From assembly GCA_964343195.1 (NCBI GenBank), contig CAYFIR010000015.1, positions 1-64,000 on the forward strand: a DNA stretch of 64,000 nt. Reading direction: 5' to 3'. Positions 43,801-51,110 of this stretch are shown one piece after another. Position 1 is the first letter of the stretch. Every line of letters starts with the position of its first letter. This DNA comes from CAYVAP01 sp964343195 (lineage in GTDB: Bacteria; Bacteroidota; Bacteroidia; J057). The position numbers and the translations under genes are program-made. Below the pieces are notes generated by a model. That model was not told the DNA's origin. It did no database searches and saw nothing but the letters and a program-made list of their open reading frames with translations.

Positions 43801-44557
43801 ACTATTCGACGATGCGAAAGCGATGCTAAAGCAGATCATCGACGAAAAGTGGCTGACCGCCAAAGGCATGATCGGCCTCTTCCCTGCCAATGGGGTAGAC
43901 CACGACGACATCGAGGTCTATGCCGACGACAGCCGCAAAGAAGTCGTCGCCAAATTCTTCAACCCACGTCAACAGGCCGAGAAGAAGGGTGATGTCGCCA
44001 GCATGAGCCTGGGCGATTTTCTCGCGCCCAAAGAGACGGGCCTGGAAGACTACATTGGTTGCTTTGCCGTCACGACGGGCATCGGCATCGAGGAGCACGT
44101 CAAGCGCTTCGAAGCCGACAACGATGACTACAGCAGCATCATGCTCAAGGCATTGGCTGACCGTCTGGCAGAGGCTTTCGCGGAGCTGATGCACGCGCGC
44201 GTACGCCGCGAGTTCTGGGGCTATGCCGCCGACGAGGACCTCAGGAACGAAGACCTCATCGCGGAGAAGTACGCTGGTATTCGTCCGGCGCCCGGCTACC
44301 CCGCCAACCCCGACCACACGGAGAAGATCACCATGTGGAACCTGCTCCCTATCGAGCAGGAATTGGGAATCACGCTGACTGAGAGCCTGGCCATGAACCC
44401 GGCGGCCTCGGTGAGTGGACTGTACTTCAGCCATCCTGAGTCCAAGTACTTCGGCATTGGCAGGATCAGCAAAGATCAGGTCGAGAGCCTCGCCGAGCGC
44501 AAAGGCATGAAGGTGGAGGAAATCGAGAAGTGGCTAGGGCCCAATTTGGCGTATTGA
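40859..44557 (+). CDS. metH: Cobalamin-dependent methionine synthase
   Basis: A 1232-residue full-length MetH, carrying a methyl group from methyltetrahydrofolate to homocysteine through cobalamin. Order: homocysteine domain (~1-330) with zinc ligands C251 (VGLNCALGAKQLR) and C314/C315 (GGCCGSTPDHI); folate domain (~345-640, with NVGERTNVTGSRKFLKLI); cobalamin module with cap and Rossmann-like part, whose GDVHDIGKNI motif puts the lower axial ligand at H762; and the reactivation (AdoMet) domain at the C-terminus (~900-1232, with RPAPGYPANPDHTEK). Every domain is intact and the length matches the E. coli enzyme. It is monocistronic, ended by a strong hairpin terminator at 44635-44671. Confidence 0.98.
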   Translation: MIATNISTRERISQLLKERILVLDGAMGTMIQRHVLSEEDFRGERFKDHPVSIRGNNDVLSITQPEIIKEIHREYLRAGSDIIETNTFSSTSIAQADYQMEDLAYELNLASAQCAREAAQEFTLQNEDKPRFVAGAIGPTNRTLSLSPDVNDPGFRAITWDELVNAYYEQARGLIDGGADLILIETVFDTLNAKAALFAVETLKQERDLDIPIMVSGTITDASGRTLSGQTAEAFWISISHADVLSVGLNCALGAKQLRSYVKDLSRMADTFISAYPNAGLPNEFGEYDQSPEHMASLIRPFLEDGIVNVIGGCCGSTPDHIKAIAEVAAEYPAREIPELEPRPNFSGLEPMVITENTNFVNVGERTNVTGSRKFLKLIKAGDFEEALSVARQQVEGGAQIIDINMDEGMLDSQEAMVKFLNLLAAEPDISRVPIMIDSSKWDVIEAGLKCIQGKGIVNSISLKEGEEAFVHHAKLVRKYGAAAVIMAFDETGQADTYERKIEICERAYKILTEQVGFKPHDIIFDPNIFAVATGIEEHNNYAVDFIEATRWIKQNLPGALVSGGVSNVSFSFRGNNAVREAIHAAFLYHAIKAGMDMGIVNAGMLEVYEDVPKDLMEHIEDVILNRRDDATERLVDFAESVKSEGKTRKQDLSWREESVEKRLAHSLVNGQVEFIEADTEEAYQKLDSPLKVIEGPLMDGMNIVGDLFGSGKMFLPQVVKSARVMKKAVAYLLPYLEAEKEDGASNSAGKILLATVKGDVHDIGKNIVGVVLACNNFEVVDLGVMVPMAKILEEAEKHNVDMIGLSGLITPSLDEMVSIAEEMEKRGLDMPLLIGGATTSRIHTAVKIKPNYNGPVIHVIDASKAVPVAQKLVDKNDETKSEYLNSLVEEYQKMAEGHARRQQSKKMLTLEAARENKLQIDWDKGIMPAPKQLGTQIFHDYDLEEISRYIDWTPFFYSWEMKGKYPDILEHPEKGAEASKLFDDAKAMLKQIIDEKWLTAKGMIGLFPANGVDHDDIEVYADDSRKEVVAKFFNPRQQAEKKGDVASMSLGDFLAPKETGLEDYIGCFAVTTGIGIEEHVKRFEADNDDYSSIMLKALADRLAEAFAELMHARVRREFWGYAADEDLRNEDLIAEKYAGIRPAPGYPANPDHTEKITMWNLLPIEQELGITLTESLAMNPAASVSGLYFSHPESKYFGIGRISKDQVESLAERKGMKVEEIEKWLGPNLAY

Positions 44558-44634
44558 TGCGCTGATGCGACCGGTAACTCGCGATTCGTGCTTATCCAGG
44601 TGACACTGGAGAACTTTTTCGAATCACTATTGGA

Positions 44635-44671
44635 AAAAAACGCCCCGCAGGTTACTGTGGGGCTATTTTTG
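44635..44671. terminator. Bidirectional terminator between metH and the NTase gene
   Basis: GCCCC-G-CAG (44642-44650) pairs with CTG-T-GGGGC (44655-44663) around GTTA. On the plus strand TATTTTTG follows; on the minus strand the same hairpin is followed by GTTTTTTTCC. It therefore suits both metH and the convergent minus-strand nucleotidyltransferase gene. Confidence 0.8.
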
Positions 44672-44885
44672 TGAAAGAATCAGAACCGGAAATGAATATG
44701 CAGAACAGTCCACTGGATGAATTCGGGAAGTTTTCGTGACGAACCTACTGGACCGTGGAGTTGATGCGATGGAAGCGATCTTGGGACATTCGAATAGAGC
44801 TCCTGAACTAGGACCAATGCAGCGGCAGTTTGCTCAGTTTTCGACTGAAGACCGAGACATCCTGCGGCAGTTGGTACGGCAAGCG

Positions 44886-45587
44886 TTACTCTCCGCAGCC
44901 CGAAGCCAATATCTGTTCCAGGACTCTGATAATGTGAGTTCTTCCCGGTAACGCTTGTTTATAGGGAAGATGGCATTCCAGGATTTCATTTCGGTAGGGG
45001 TGGTTCAGGATGGCATGTGCCATTTGCTGAAGGTAGTTTTTTACCTCCGTGGGGGATTGCAAAAAACTGGGTACTACCCTTTCGCTGTTGAATAAAAGGT
45101 AAATGAGGTCCTCAAAGTCGTGGCTCATACGTGGGTCTCCTCCTCGGCTTTGATATGCTTCCCACTTGGTGGCCAGGAAGTAACTCAGGGGAAGTATTCG
45201 GATTTTTTGTCCTGAAATTGTGTTCTCGATTGCCAAGGGAAAGCCTGGCTTGAGCCATGAGTTGGTTGGTCCCAGAGCAGAGGATTCCCATGGAATGAAG
45301 TCAATCAAGATGCTTTCCAGGTGAAAGCGGTACAACACCTCCTGATCCGATGCAGGGTATATCCCCTTTTTTGCAAGTCGCTCCCTGAGGGCATCCATTT
45401 CGGCATAGGTAGAGATTTGAACCGAAAGATCAACGTCCATAGTTGGCCTGGGTTCTTCTGCCGCAGACCTCTCTACGTATAGGCTGATGACAGCACCCCC
45501 AACATACACCACCTCTTCGTTTATGTCCCCCAGAGAACTTGCGACTTTGGCTACAGTTTTCAGGTTTACGTGTTGGGATTCAGCCAT
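44886..45587 (-). CDS. Nucleotidyltransferase-fold protein, AbiEii-like
   Basis: A 233-residue protein with a nucleotidyltransferase (Pol-beta-like) fold. Motifs: YVGGAVISLYVERS (the GG of the active-site loop, residues ~27-40), TMDVDLSVQI (the metal-binding DxD, ~49-58) and LESILIDFIPWE with the third acidic residue (~90-101). The domain continues with an extended helical part, KIRILPLSYFLATKWEAYQSRGGD, as in AbiEii/MNT-type toxins, where this K-E pair is usual. Its start overlaps the HTH gene by 8 bases, a two-gene arrangement like AbiEi-AbiEii or MenA-MenT toxin-antitoxin systems. Toxins of this kind modify tRNA or proteins with nucleotides. Whether it is toxic is inference. It ends against a bidirectional terminator. 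Confidence 0.75.
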   Translation of the reverse strand: MAESQHVNLKTVAKVASSLGDINEEVVYVGGAVISLYVERSAAEEPRPTMDVDLSVQISTYAEMDALRERLAKKGIYPASDQEVLYRFHLESILIDFIPWESSALGPTNSWLKPGFPLAIENTISGQKIRILPLSYFLATKWEAYQSRGGDPRMSHDFEDLIYLLFNSERVVPSFLQSPTEVKNYLQQMAHAILNHPYRNEILECHLPYKQALPGRTHIIRVLEQILASGCGE

Positions 45588-46101
45588 GTGAAAAAATCTC
45601 GTTTAAATGATGTAGGGCCAGTTGTTTTTCTCTTACCCTACCAACCCTGATGGCATCGACCAAGGTAAGTAGTTCATACAATTTCTCGTCTTTCTCTACT
45701 GCATTTGGCACACTGCGATATAGGGGTTCAATGGACTGTCCCCTGACCTTGCCGCTGGCATGAGGCCAGACATAAGGATCTTGGCTTTGGATCTCATCAG
45801 ATAGTGGGGGAGCCGAATGAGCGGTAGGAATGCCCCGGACTAATGCTCCAGGTTGCTCTGGGAATGAATACTTGACTCCATATTGGAGGAATTCCAGCAA
45901 GCCCAAGCGGCTTACCTCCTTTCGGTTTGCGTCAATTAACCCTGAAAACCGAGAGCGATTGAGAGATTGGGTAACTTCAGACTGACTGATATTCAGACTT
46001 TCGGCTAACGTGTGGTGATACCAGGACTGGTCTCCAAGAGCTATGATCTTGAGGAGAATTACGACGTCCTGGGGCTTCATATTTCTTTTAGAGCTATTCA
46101 T
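45580..46101 (-). CDS. Helix-turn-helix protein, antitoxin candidate
   Basis: A 173-residue protein with an N-terminal winged-helix/HTH domain (residues ~8-80): MKPQDVVILLKIIALGDQSW, then HTLAESLNISQSEVTQSLNRSRFSGLI with a clear helix-turn-helix, and EVSRLGLLEFLQYGVKYSF. The C-terminal half (PYVWPHASGKVRGQSIEPLY and KLYELLTLVDAIRVGRVREK) is unlike common regulators and may bind the partner nucleotidyltransferase. It starts at ATG 46101 (or the later ATG at 46080) and overlaps the NTase start by 8 bases, so the two are co-translated. A perfect palindrome lies 52-68 bases upstream of the start. The layout is that of an autoregulating antitoxin-toxin operon. Confidence 0.75.
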   Translation of the reverse strand: MNSSKRNMKPQDVVILLKIIALGDQSWYHHTLAESLNISQSEVTQSLNRSRFSGLIDANRKEVSRLGLLEFLQYGVKYSFPEQPGALVRGIPTAHSAPPLSDEIQSQDPYVWPHASGKVRGQSIEPLYRSVPNAVEKDEKLYELLTLVDAIRVGRVREKQLALHHLNEIFSHG

Positions 46102-46147
46102 AGCTGTTAGTCATCAGCTTTTTTGAATTGTAGGAATGTTATATCTC

Positions 46148-46169
46148 ATATCGCAATATACGATATTGC
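46148..46169. promoter_or_regulatory. Palindrome upstream of the HTH/NTase operon
   Basis: GCAATAT (46153-46159) and ATATTGC (46163-46169) form a perfect inverted repeat with the spacer ACG; ATATCG (46148-46153) and CGATAT (46161-46166) form a second, interleaved one. It lies between the divergent HTH gene (start 46101) and the EAD11-SLOG gene (start 46255), so a bound dimer could control both. Confidence 0.55.
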
Positions 46170-46254
46170 TTGTGATCTGGTTTTCCTCTTGCTCCAATCA
46201 GTTTTGTTATCTTTGCGCTGCTTTCCGTTTGGCTATGTTTAAACCTTCTCCCCC

Positions 46255-47088
46255 ATGCCCACCAGCCACCAATACCAACCCATCAAAGCCCTCGTCGCGC
46301 AGGACCGCCTCTCTGAAGCCGTAGAGCAATTGCTCAAATTGGCGCCGGACCTATACGAAAACGAAGCGATCATCCACTCGGCACGACTCGCCGGACTGCA
46401 AAAGCAGATCCGCCTGGGGCTGATCCGGGAAGAGGAACGCTCGGTTACCATGAGCCAGATCCGCTACGGCATCCTCGAAACGGTAAAAGCACTGGAGGGA
46501 CTGCCACAGCCTCTTTCTGTGTTGGTGGCAGGTACAGGACGCCGTGAGTTGCCGGAGGAGGTGTATTGGACAGCAATGGCCCTTGGAGAAGAACTGGGCA
46601 AAATGGAGATGAAACTCATCGTCGGTGGTTGGGAAGGAGTGGATTACGTAGTGGCAGAGCACTATACCAAAGAAATCGTTCGATTGGGGCATCCACTGAC
46701 CGAGAGCCTGATTCAGGTAGTTTCGCAAGGGAAGGAACCAGTCTTCAGAGGCGGGCAGGTGCTATACGTACCACATGGACAACGGGAGTGGCTGGAGGCT
46801 ATTAAATATGCAGACATCGTCGTGTTACTTGGGGGAGAAGGAGGCACCTATGAAACCTTCGAATACGCCCAACAGGAACGTCGTCCGGTCATTCCCGTCG
46901 CTGGAACGGGAGGGGACGCCGAAAGGGTGTTTCAGAACATTGAGGCCCACTGGGATGACTGGCAGAATGGCCTGCTCGGAGGCTTGCACCAGGCCTCCTG
47001 GCGAGAAATGGCAGATCCGATCCATTACGAGGGAGATGCCCAGCGCATCGCGCAGTATGTGGCAGAACTGCTACCGGGGCTTGGCTGA
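46255..47088 (+). CDS. EAD11-SLOG domain protein, putative immunity effector
   Basis: A 277-residue protein of two parts. Residues ~5-85 match the effector-associated domain EAD11, an all-helical adaptor that brings together components of bacterial conflict systems: IKALVAQDRLSEAVEQLLKL, then ARLAGLQKQIRLGLIREEE and MSQIRYGILETVKAL. Residues ~88-275 are a SLOG (Rossmann-like, LOG/TIR-related) domain that binds or cleaves nucleotides: SVLVAGTGRRELPEE, LIVGGWEGVDYVVAEHY, and ADIVVLLGGEGGTYETFEYA. The last is the GGxGGTxxE motif of the fold. It is cytoplasmic. Such EAD-SLOG proteins are expected to pair with an EAD-bearing sensor elsewhere. It is divergent from the NTase operon, and its end overlaps the convergent RND gene by 18 bases. 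Confidence 0.8.
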   Translation: MPTSHQYQPIKALVAQDRLSEAVEQLLKLAPDLYENEAIIHSARLAGLQKQIRLGLIREEERSVTMSQIRYGILETVKALEGLPQPLSVLVAGTGRRELPEEVYWTAMALGEELGKMEMKLIVGGWEGVDYVVAEHYTKEIVRLGHPLTESLIQVVSQGKEPVFRGGQVLYVPHGQREWLEAIKYADIVVLLGGEGGTYETFEYAQQERRPVIPVAGTGGDAERVFQNIEAHWDDWQNGLLGGLHQASWREMADPIHYEGDAQRIAQYVAELLPGLG

Positions 47089-49329
47089 ACCCTTCGGACG
47101 TAGGTACCACAGCAATACCGGTAGCAGAAACAAATCCGCCACAACAGCGAAAACCAGCGTCAGGCTAACCAACAGCCCGATAAACAGCGTTCCGAGGAAA
47201 TCTGATAATGTCAGAACCATGAACCCTCCAGCCAGAATCAGGCTGGTCAGGATGATGGCCCTGCCCGTGGACAAAAATGCCCGTTTGATGGCGTAGGCCC
47301 AGCTTCTGCCCTCCCACAACTCCCAGCGGAGGCGGTTCATGAAGTGAATGGTATCATCCACTGCGATGCCGAAAGCGATGGTGAAGATGATCGCCGTCGA
47401 AAATTTCAGGTCTATCGAAAAGAAACCCATCAGACCACCGATCATCAGCAGGGGGAGGATGTTGGGAATCAGGGCGATGAGGACCATTCGCAGCGAACGA
47501 AACAGCAGCCCCATCAGCAGCCCAATGAGCACCAGGGCAATCAACAGTCCCTGGAAGACATTCTGCGACACGATCAGATTACTCAGATCCATCAGGTCCG
47601 CAAAGCCGGTAAGCCGGTATTGGAACTCCGATGGCAAATGTCGCTTTGTCCATTGGGCCAGATGCGCATTGCGCTCCTTTAGCGCCTGGCTGCCTACATC
47701 GGGCATTAGGCCACTTATCCGGATGACGGGACCATTTCGATAGGCGCTGATATCCGAAAGTCGGTCGCTTTTTTTCAATGTGCTCCACACCTGCTTCAGG
47801 CGACGTTGACCCTCCGGGAGACGAAATGCGTCCACTTCTCCTCCCTCCCATGCCTGATTGAGGGTTTTGAGAAAAGTCAGGGGAGAAACCAATTGTCCCA
47901 CTCCATAGTCTTCTTCCAGAAACTGATGCGTCGAGTCGAGCAACTGCCAGAAAGTGAGGCTGTCCAGGTATCCTTCATTTGGCAGGGTAAGCAGCATCTC
48001 AAAGGAGCGGGCACCCGCAAATCGGTCTTCGTAAAACTGGAAATCCTGCTGGAGCGGATTGTTTTGTTTGAGGTCTTCGAGGAGAAAGGAGTTGACCTTG
48101 AGTTGGCGAACACCCATCAGGCTGACAGCCATCAGCAGGGCACTGGACAGTAAGATCCACTTTCGACCGTGGATGAGCTTTCGCAACAAAAAGTGAAGCT
48201 GCTGGTCCAGCCAGTCCGATTGCTGGGACTTTACAGTTGATTGGGAGGAAGGCAAAAGTGGAATAACTGATGGAACAAGCGCATAGGTAAGCCCAAAAGC
48301 CAGCACCACTCCTACAGTCGCAAATAATCCGAAGGTCTCGATAGGGGTAACTCCCGCGGTGAGCAGGGTCATAAACCCGATGGCAGTGGTCAGAGCCGTC
48401 ATGACATTGGCACTGCCGACTTTTCGGAGGGCCTGTTTCAGGGCAGCATCAGCGGGGACTCCCCTTTGCAGCAATTCTTCGTATTTGGCGATGATGTGGA
48501 TGACAGCAGACAGTCCCACTACCATCAGGATGCTGGGAATGACGTTGCTTATGATGTCCAGCGGCTGCCCTGTCAGCTTCATCAAAGCAACCGTCCATAG
48601 CACGGCCAGCCCGACGATGGTTAAGGGCACCAGTACCCGGGACATTTTTCTGAACAGGAGCGCCAGGAACAAGGCCACCAGGATGATGGATGCCCCGACA
48701 AAGATGACCACCTCGTGGCGCATCAGGCGGCGGTAATAGGTCTGCCCAATGCAGCGACCTACGGTGTGAAAGGCATCGAAGGAATATGGGGACAGGATCT
48801 GAGGCAGGGTATCGGCCAAAAGGTTGCACTGGGCATCGCTGGGATTTTTCTCCTGCCGAATGAAAATAGAGACTGCTTTCCCATCCTCTGAAAAAAAAGA
48901 TCCACTCAGCCTGGGGTGGGAAAATACATTGATAGAGTCGTTTGCATATTGGCTGGGCTTCTCAGGATGCAGGTAGGGGAGGGGAGTCAGGGTGCCAAAA
49001 AGAGGCTCTCTTATGTAATAGCCAAGCCGGGTCGGACTCTGAATAGACTGCACACCGGGCAACTTTTCCAGTTCTGCCGTAAGCCTTTCCACCTCCATCA
49101 GGAATGTAGAATCGAAAATCCCCTCTGAGCATTCCAGCCCAATCAGCAGGTAGTTGTCATCCCCGCCAAAATCTTCCAGAAACTCCTGGTATAGATCTGT
49201 TTCAGGCTGGTTGTATGGAAAAAAGCGCTTGGGATCATAGTCGAATGCCACCTGACTGGCCTGCCAGACAGCGAACACACTTATCAGTGTGGTAAGAAAC
49301 AGGATCAGCGTACTCAGCCGCTTGTTCAT
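47071..49329 (-). CDS. RND-superfamily exporter (MMPL/Patched-like)
   Basis: A 752-residue member of the MMPL/Patched-like RND superfamily with about twelve helices: two halves, each with one helix, a periplasmic domain, and five helices. The first half begins LSTLILFLTTLISVFAVWQA and has IPSILMVVGLSAVIHIIAKYEE; the second contains LLMIGGLMGFFSIDLKFSTAIIFTIAFGIAVDDTIHF (in two parts), where the acidic pair drives proton transport. Relatives move lipids, hopanoids or pigments to the outer membrane. It is shorter than AcrB-type pumps and has no adaptor gene beside it. Its 3' end overlaps the SLOG gene end by 18 bases. Confidence 0.85.
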   Translation of the reverse strand: MNKRLSTLILFLTTLISVFAVWQASQVAFDYDPKRFFPYNQPETDLYQEFLEDFGGDDNYLLIGLECSEGIFDSTFLMEVERLTAELEKLPGVQSIQSPTRLGYYIREPLFGTLTPLPYLHPEKPSQYANDSINVFSHPRLSGSFFSEDGKAVSIFIRQEKNPSDAQCNLLADTLPQILSPYSFDAFHTVGRCIGQTYYRRLMRHEVVIFVGASIILVALFLALLFRKMSRVLVPLTIVGLAVLWTVALMKLTGQPLDIISNVIPSILMVVGLSAVIHIIAKYEELLQRGVPADAALKQALRKVGSANVMTALTTAIGFMTLLTAGVTPIETFGLFATVGVVLAFGLTYALVPSVIPLLPSSQSTVKSQQSDWLDQQLHFLLRKLIHGRKWILLSSALLMAVSLMGVRQLKVNSFLLEDLKQNNPLQQDFQFYEDRFAGARSFEMLLTLPNEGYLDSLTFWQLLDSTHQFLEEDYGVGQLVSPLTFLKTLNQAWEGGEVDAFRLPEGQRRLKQVWSTLKKSDRLSDISAYRNGPVIRISGLMPDVGSQALKERNAHLAQWTKRHLPSEFQYRLTGFADLMDLSNLIVSQNVFQGLLIALVLIGLLMGLLFRSLRMVLIALIPNILPLLMIGGLMGFFSIDLKFSTAIIFTIAFGIAVDDTIHFMNRLRWELWEGRSWAYAIKRAFLSTGRAIILTSLILAGGFMVLTLSDFLGTLFIGLLVSLTLVFAVVADLFLLPVLLWYLRPKGSAKPR

Positions 49330-49745
49330 AGGGAATATCGAACGTAGTAGTTGTGAGGTATCTGAGGAAATAGAGGGAAAGCGACACCTCAGACCTGTCC
49401 GCCTGCATTGTATGTAGCCAAACAGGCCCGCAAGTTAGAAAAATCCTGATGGAAGGCCCCTATGACAACGAACCGAGGCTTTTGCCCCCCTCTCCCTTAC
49501 CGAAATCCCGCGAAGCGGGAAACTTCGAACTTATTCCACCAAGTTCCTCTGAAAAGACCCAAATGAAGTAGTCGGAAAAGGGTATAAACCCAATGAGCCC
49601 CCCGTAGGCAGGGGGCTCTTTAGGGGTACATCCTAACCCAGGGCACTAATGCTTTGGGGGTAAAGAAATGAACCAATTAATAATTGGATAAGTTTTTGAT
49701 CAGCAGTACTTTAAGCTGCGAATTCTTGACTCCGAACTTCTACCA
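49330..49745. other. Gene-free region between RND exporter and T9SS protein
   Basis: This 416-base spacer lies upstream of the RND exporter and downstream of the T9SS protein. It has a small hairpin, TCCCGC (49506-49511) against GCGGGA (49515-49520), with CGAA/TTCG flanks that could pair, and the terminator-like hairpin at 49595-49618. No ORF in it looks real. Confidence 0.5.
49595..49622. terminator. Possible terminator after the T9SS operon
   Basis: GAGCCCCC (49595-49602) pairs with GGGGGCTC (49611-49618) around an 8-base loop. Plus-strand TTTA follows; on the minus strand the T-run is weak (CATTGGGTTT). It lies 128 bases past the minus-strand gene end, so it could end that operon without a strong U-tract. 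Confidence 0.4.
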
Positions 49746-51098
49746 CTAACGCACCATCAGCGGCAGGCGGAGCTGCTGCCCGCCCTGTCGGGCGACGACC
49801 TGGTACACCCCTTCGCTCAGGAGACTGACGTCAATCTTGATGCGGTTGAGTCCCGGGACGAGGGCCTGCTGCTGTAGCTGCACCAGGCGACCACGCGGGT
49901 CGTAGAGACTCAGCTGCAAGAGCCCCTCATCGAGGGCCTGCATGCTCAGAAAGCAGACCTCGTCGGCGGGATTGGGTGCGAGGGTGGCCTGCAGACTCGG
50001 GGTGAAGGCCACCTGTACCATGGGACTGTAGCTGTAGCTGCCGTCGAGGTCCACCTGCTGCACGCGGTACCAGGAGCGGCCTAAGAAGGGCTGCTCGTCC
50101 CAGGCTTCGTAGCTGCGCAGGTCCTGGCTATTGCCAGCGGCAGGCAGGGTGGCAAAGGGCTCGAAGTCTCCCCCATCAGCGCTGCGCTCCACCACAAAGT
50201 AGTCGCTGTTGAGCTCGGTAGCGGTCTCCCACAGGCACTGTACGCGCTCGCCTACGGCCGTGGCCGTAAAGCCCAGCCACTCCACGGGGAAGGCCGTGGC
50301 GTTGAACTCGGCCAGGGTGAGGCGGTTGGCGGCGGGAAACTGATCCACCTCGGCGAACTCCACGAAGTTGGCGTTGGCGTCCCGGCCAGCGAAGCCCAGG
50401 GGAGCGTAGCTGAGGCCATTGTCCGAGCTGAGAAAGGCTTCCAGGTCGCTCTCGTCGGCTCCATTTAGCTCGACATCGAAGTAGGTGATGCGTAAGGTCG
50501 CATTCAGTCCGGCGTTGTTGGTCGGGACCAGCACGTAGTAGCGCTCGATGCCGCTGGCGGCGCCCACGCTTTGGGCGCTGAAGTGTCGGCTGAGGCTGGT
50601 GCTGCCCAGGTTGGCGGTCGAGGTAATGAGGAGGCCCAGGTTGGCGGGATTGGCCTGGCTGGGAGCGTTGAGGTCCCGTACCGCGAGGATGCGGGCCGTA
50701 GCCGCTCCGCTGTTGAAGGCGCGGTGGGCTTCGCTCTCATTGACCAGGCTGCCGGTGGCACCAAGGTCCACTTCCTGGCCGTTGAGGTCCAGGGAACCCT
50801 GGGTGAAGCGCAGTTCGTCATCGACGGATACCGATGTCAGCAGTTGAAGATCCGCACTGCTCTTGTCCAGGGTCAGGCGGTGAAAGGTTGCCGCTGTCCC
50901 GCTGATGGTGCTGGCGCCACCTCGAAAGATAACTTCGGATTGAGCGGGGATCATATTTCCATTCTGCTGCCAATCAAGGTCCTGGACCACGAGGACCGGA
51001 GCGCCACTAACGACGATCTGAGCGCCTCCTTCGATCTGGAGCTGCCCGTAGCCGTTGAGTCTAAACAGGCAGGCCAGGGTACATATCAGGTATTTCAT
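49746..51098 (-). CDS. Secreted protein with T9SS sorting tail
   Basis: A 450-residue secreted protein; signal peptide MKYLICTLACLFRLNGYGQ. The mature start (LQIEGGAQIVVSGAPVLVVQ) and the following repeats resemble the 'autotransporter-like' beta-helix starts seen in many Bacteroidota surface proteins. Residues ~270-350 form a module that starts FPVEWLGFTATAVGERVQC and holds SYEAWDEQPFLGRSWYRVQQVDLDG; it is shared with the protein at 55051-58416. The last ~80 residues (LAPNPADEV...LSEGVYQVVA) are a type A T9SS tail. It follows the S74 adhesin by 12 bases, so the two are one operon and the proteins may meet at the cell surface. The function is unknown. Confidence 0.85.
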   Translation of the reverse strand: MKYLICTLACLFRLNGYGQLQIEGGAQIVVSGAPVLVVQDLDWQQNGNMIPAQSEVIFRGGASTISGTAATFHRLTLDKSSADLQLLTSVSVDDELRFTQGSLDLNGQEVDLGATGSLVNESEAHRAFNSGAATARILAVRDLNAPSQANPANLGLLITSTANLGSTSLSRHFSAQSVGAASGIERYYVLVPTNNAGLNATLRITYFDVELNGADESDLEAFLSSDNGLSYAPLGFAGRDANANFVEFAEVDQFPAANRLTLAEFNATAFPVEWLGFTATAVGERVQCLWETATELNSDYFVVERSADGGDFEPFATLPAAGNSQDLRSYEAWDEQPFLGRSWYRVQQVDLDGSYSYSPMVQVAFTPSLQATLAPNPADEVCFLSMQALDEGLLQLSLYDPRGRLVQLQQQALVPGLNRIKIDVSLLSEGVYQVVARQGGQQLRLPLMVR

Positions 51099-51110
51099 AG
51101 CCAGAGGAGT

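Noticed and set aside
44736..44951. 71-residue plus-strand ORF overlapping the NTase gene end
   Set aside because: It starts with GTG, overlaps the conserved NTase C-terminus by 66 bases and matches no family I know. A small gene cannot be excluded.
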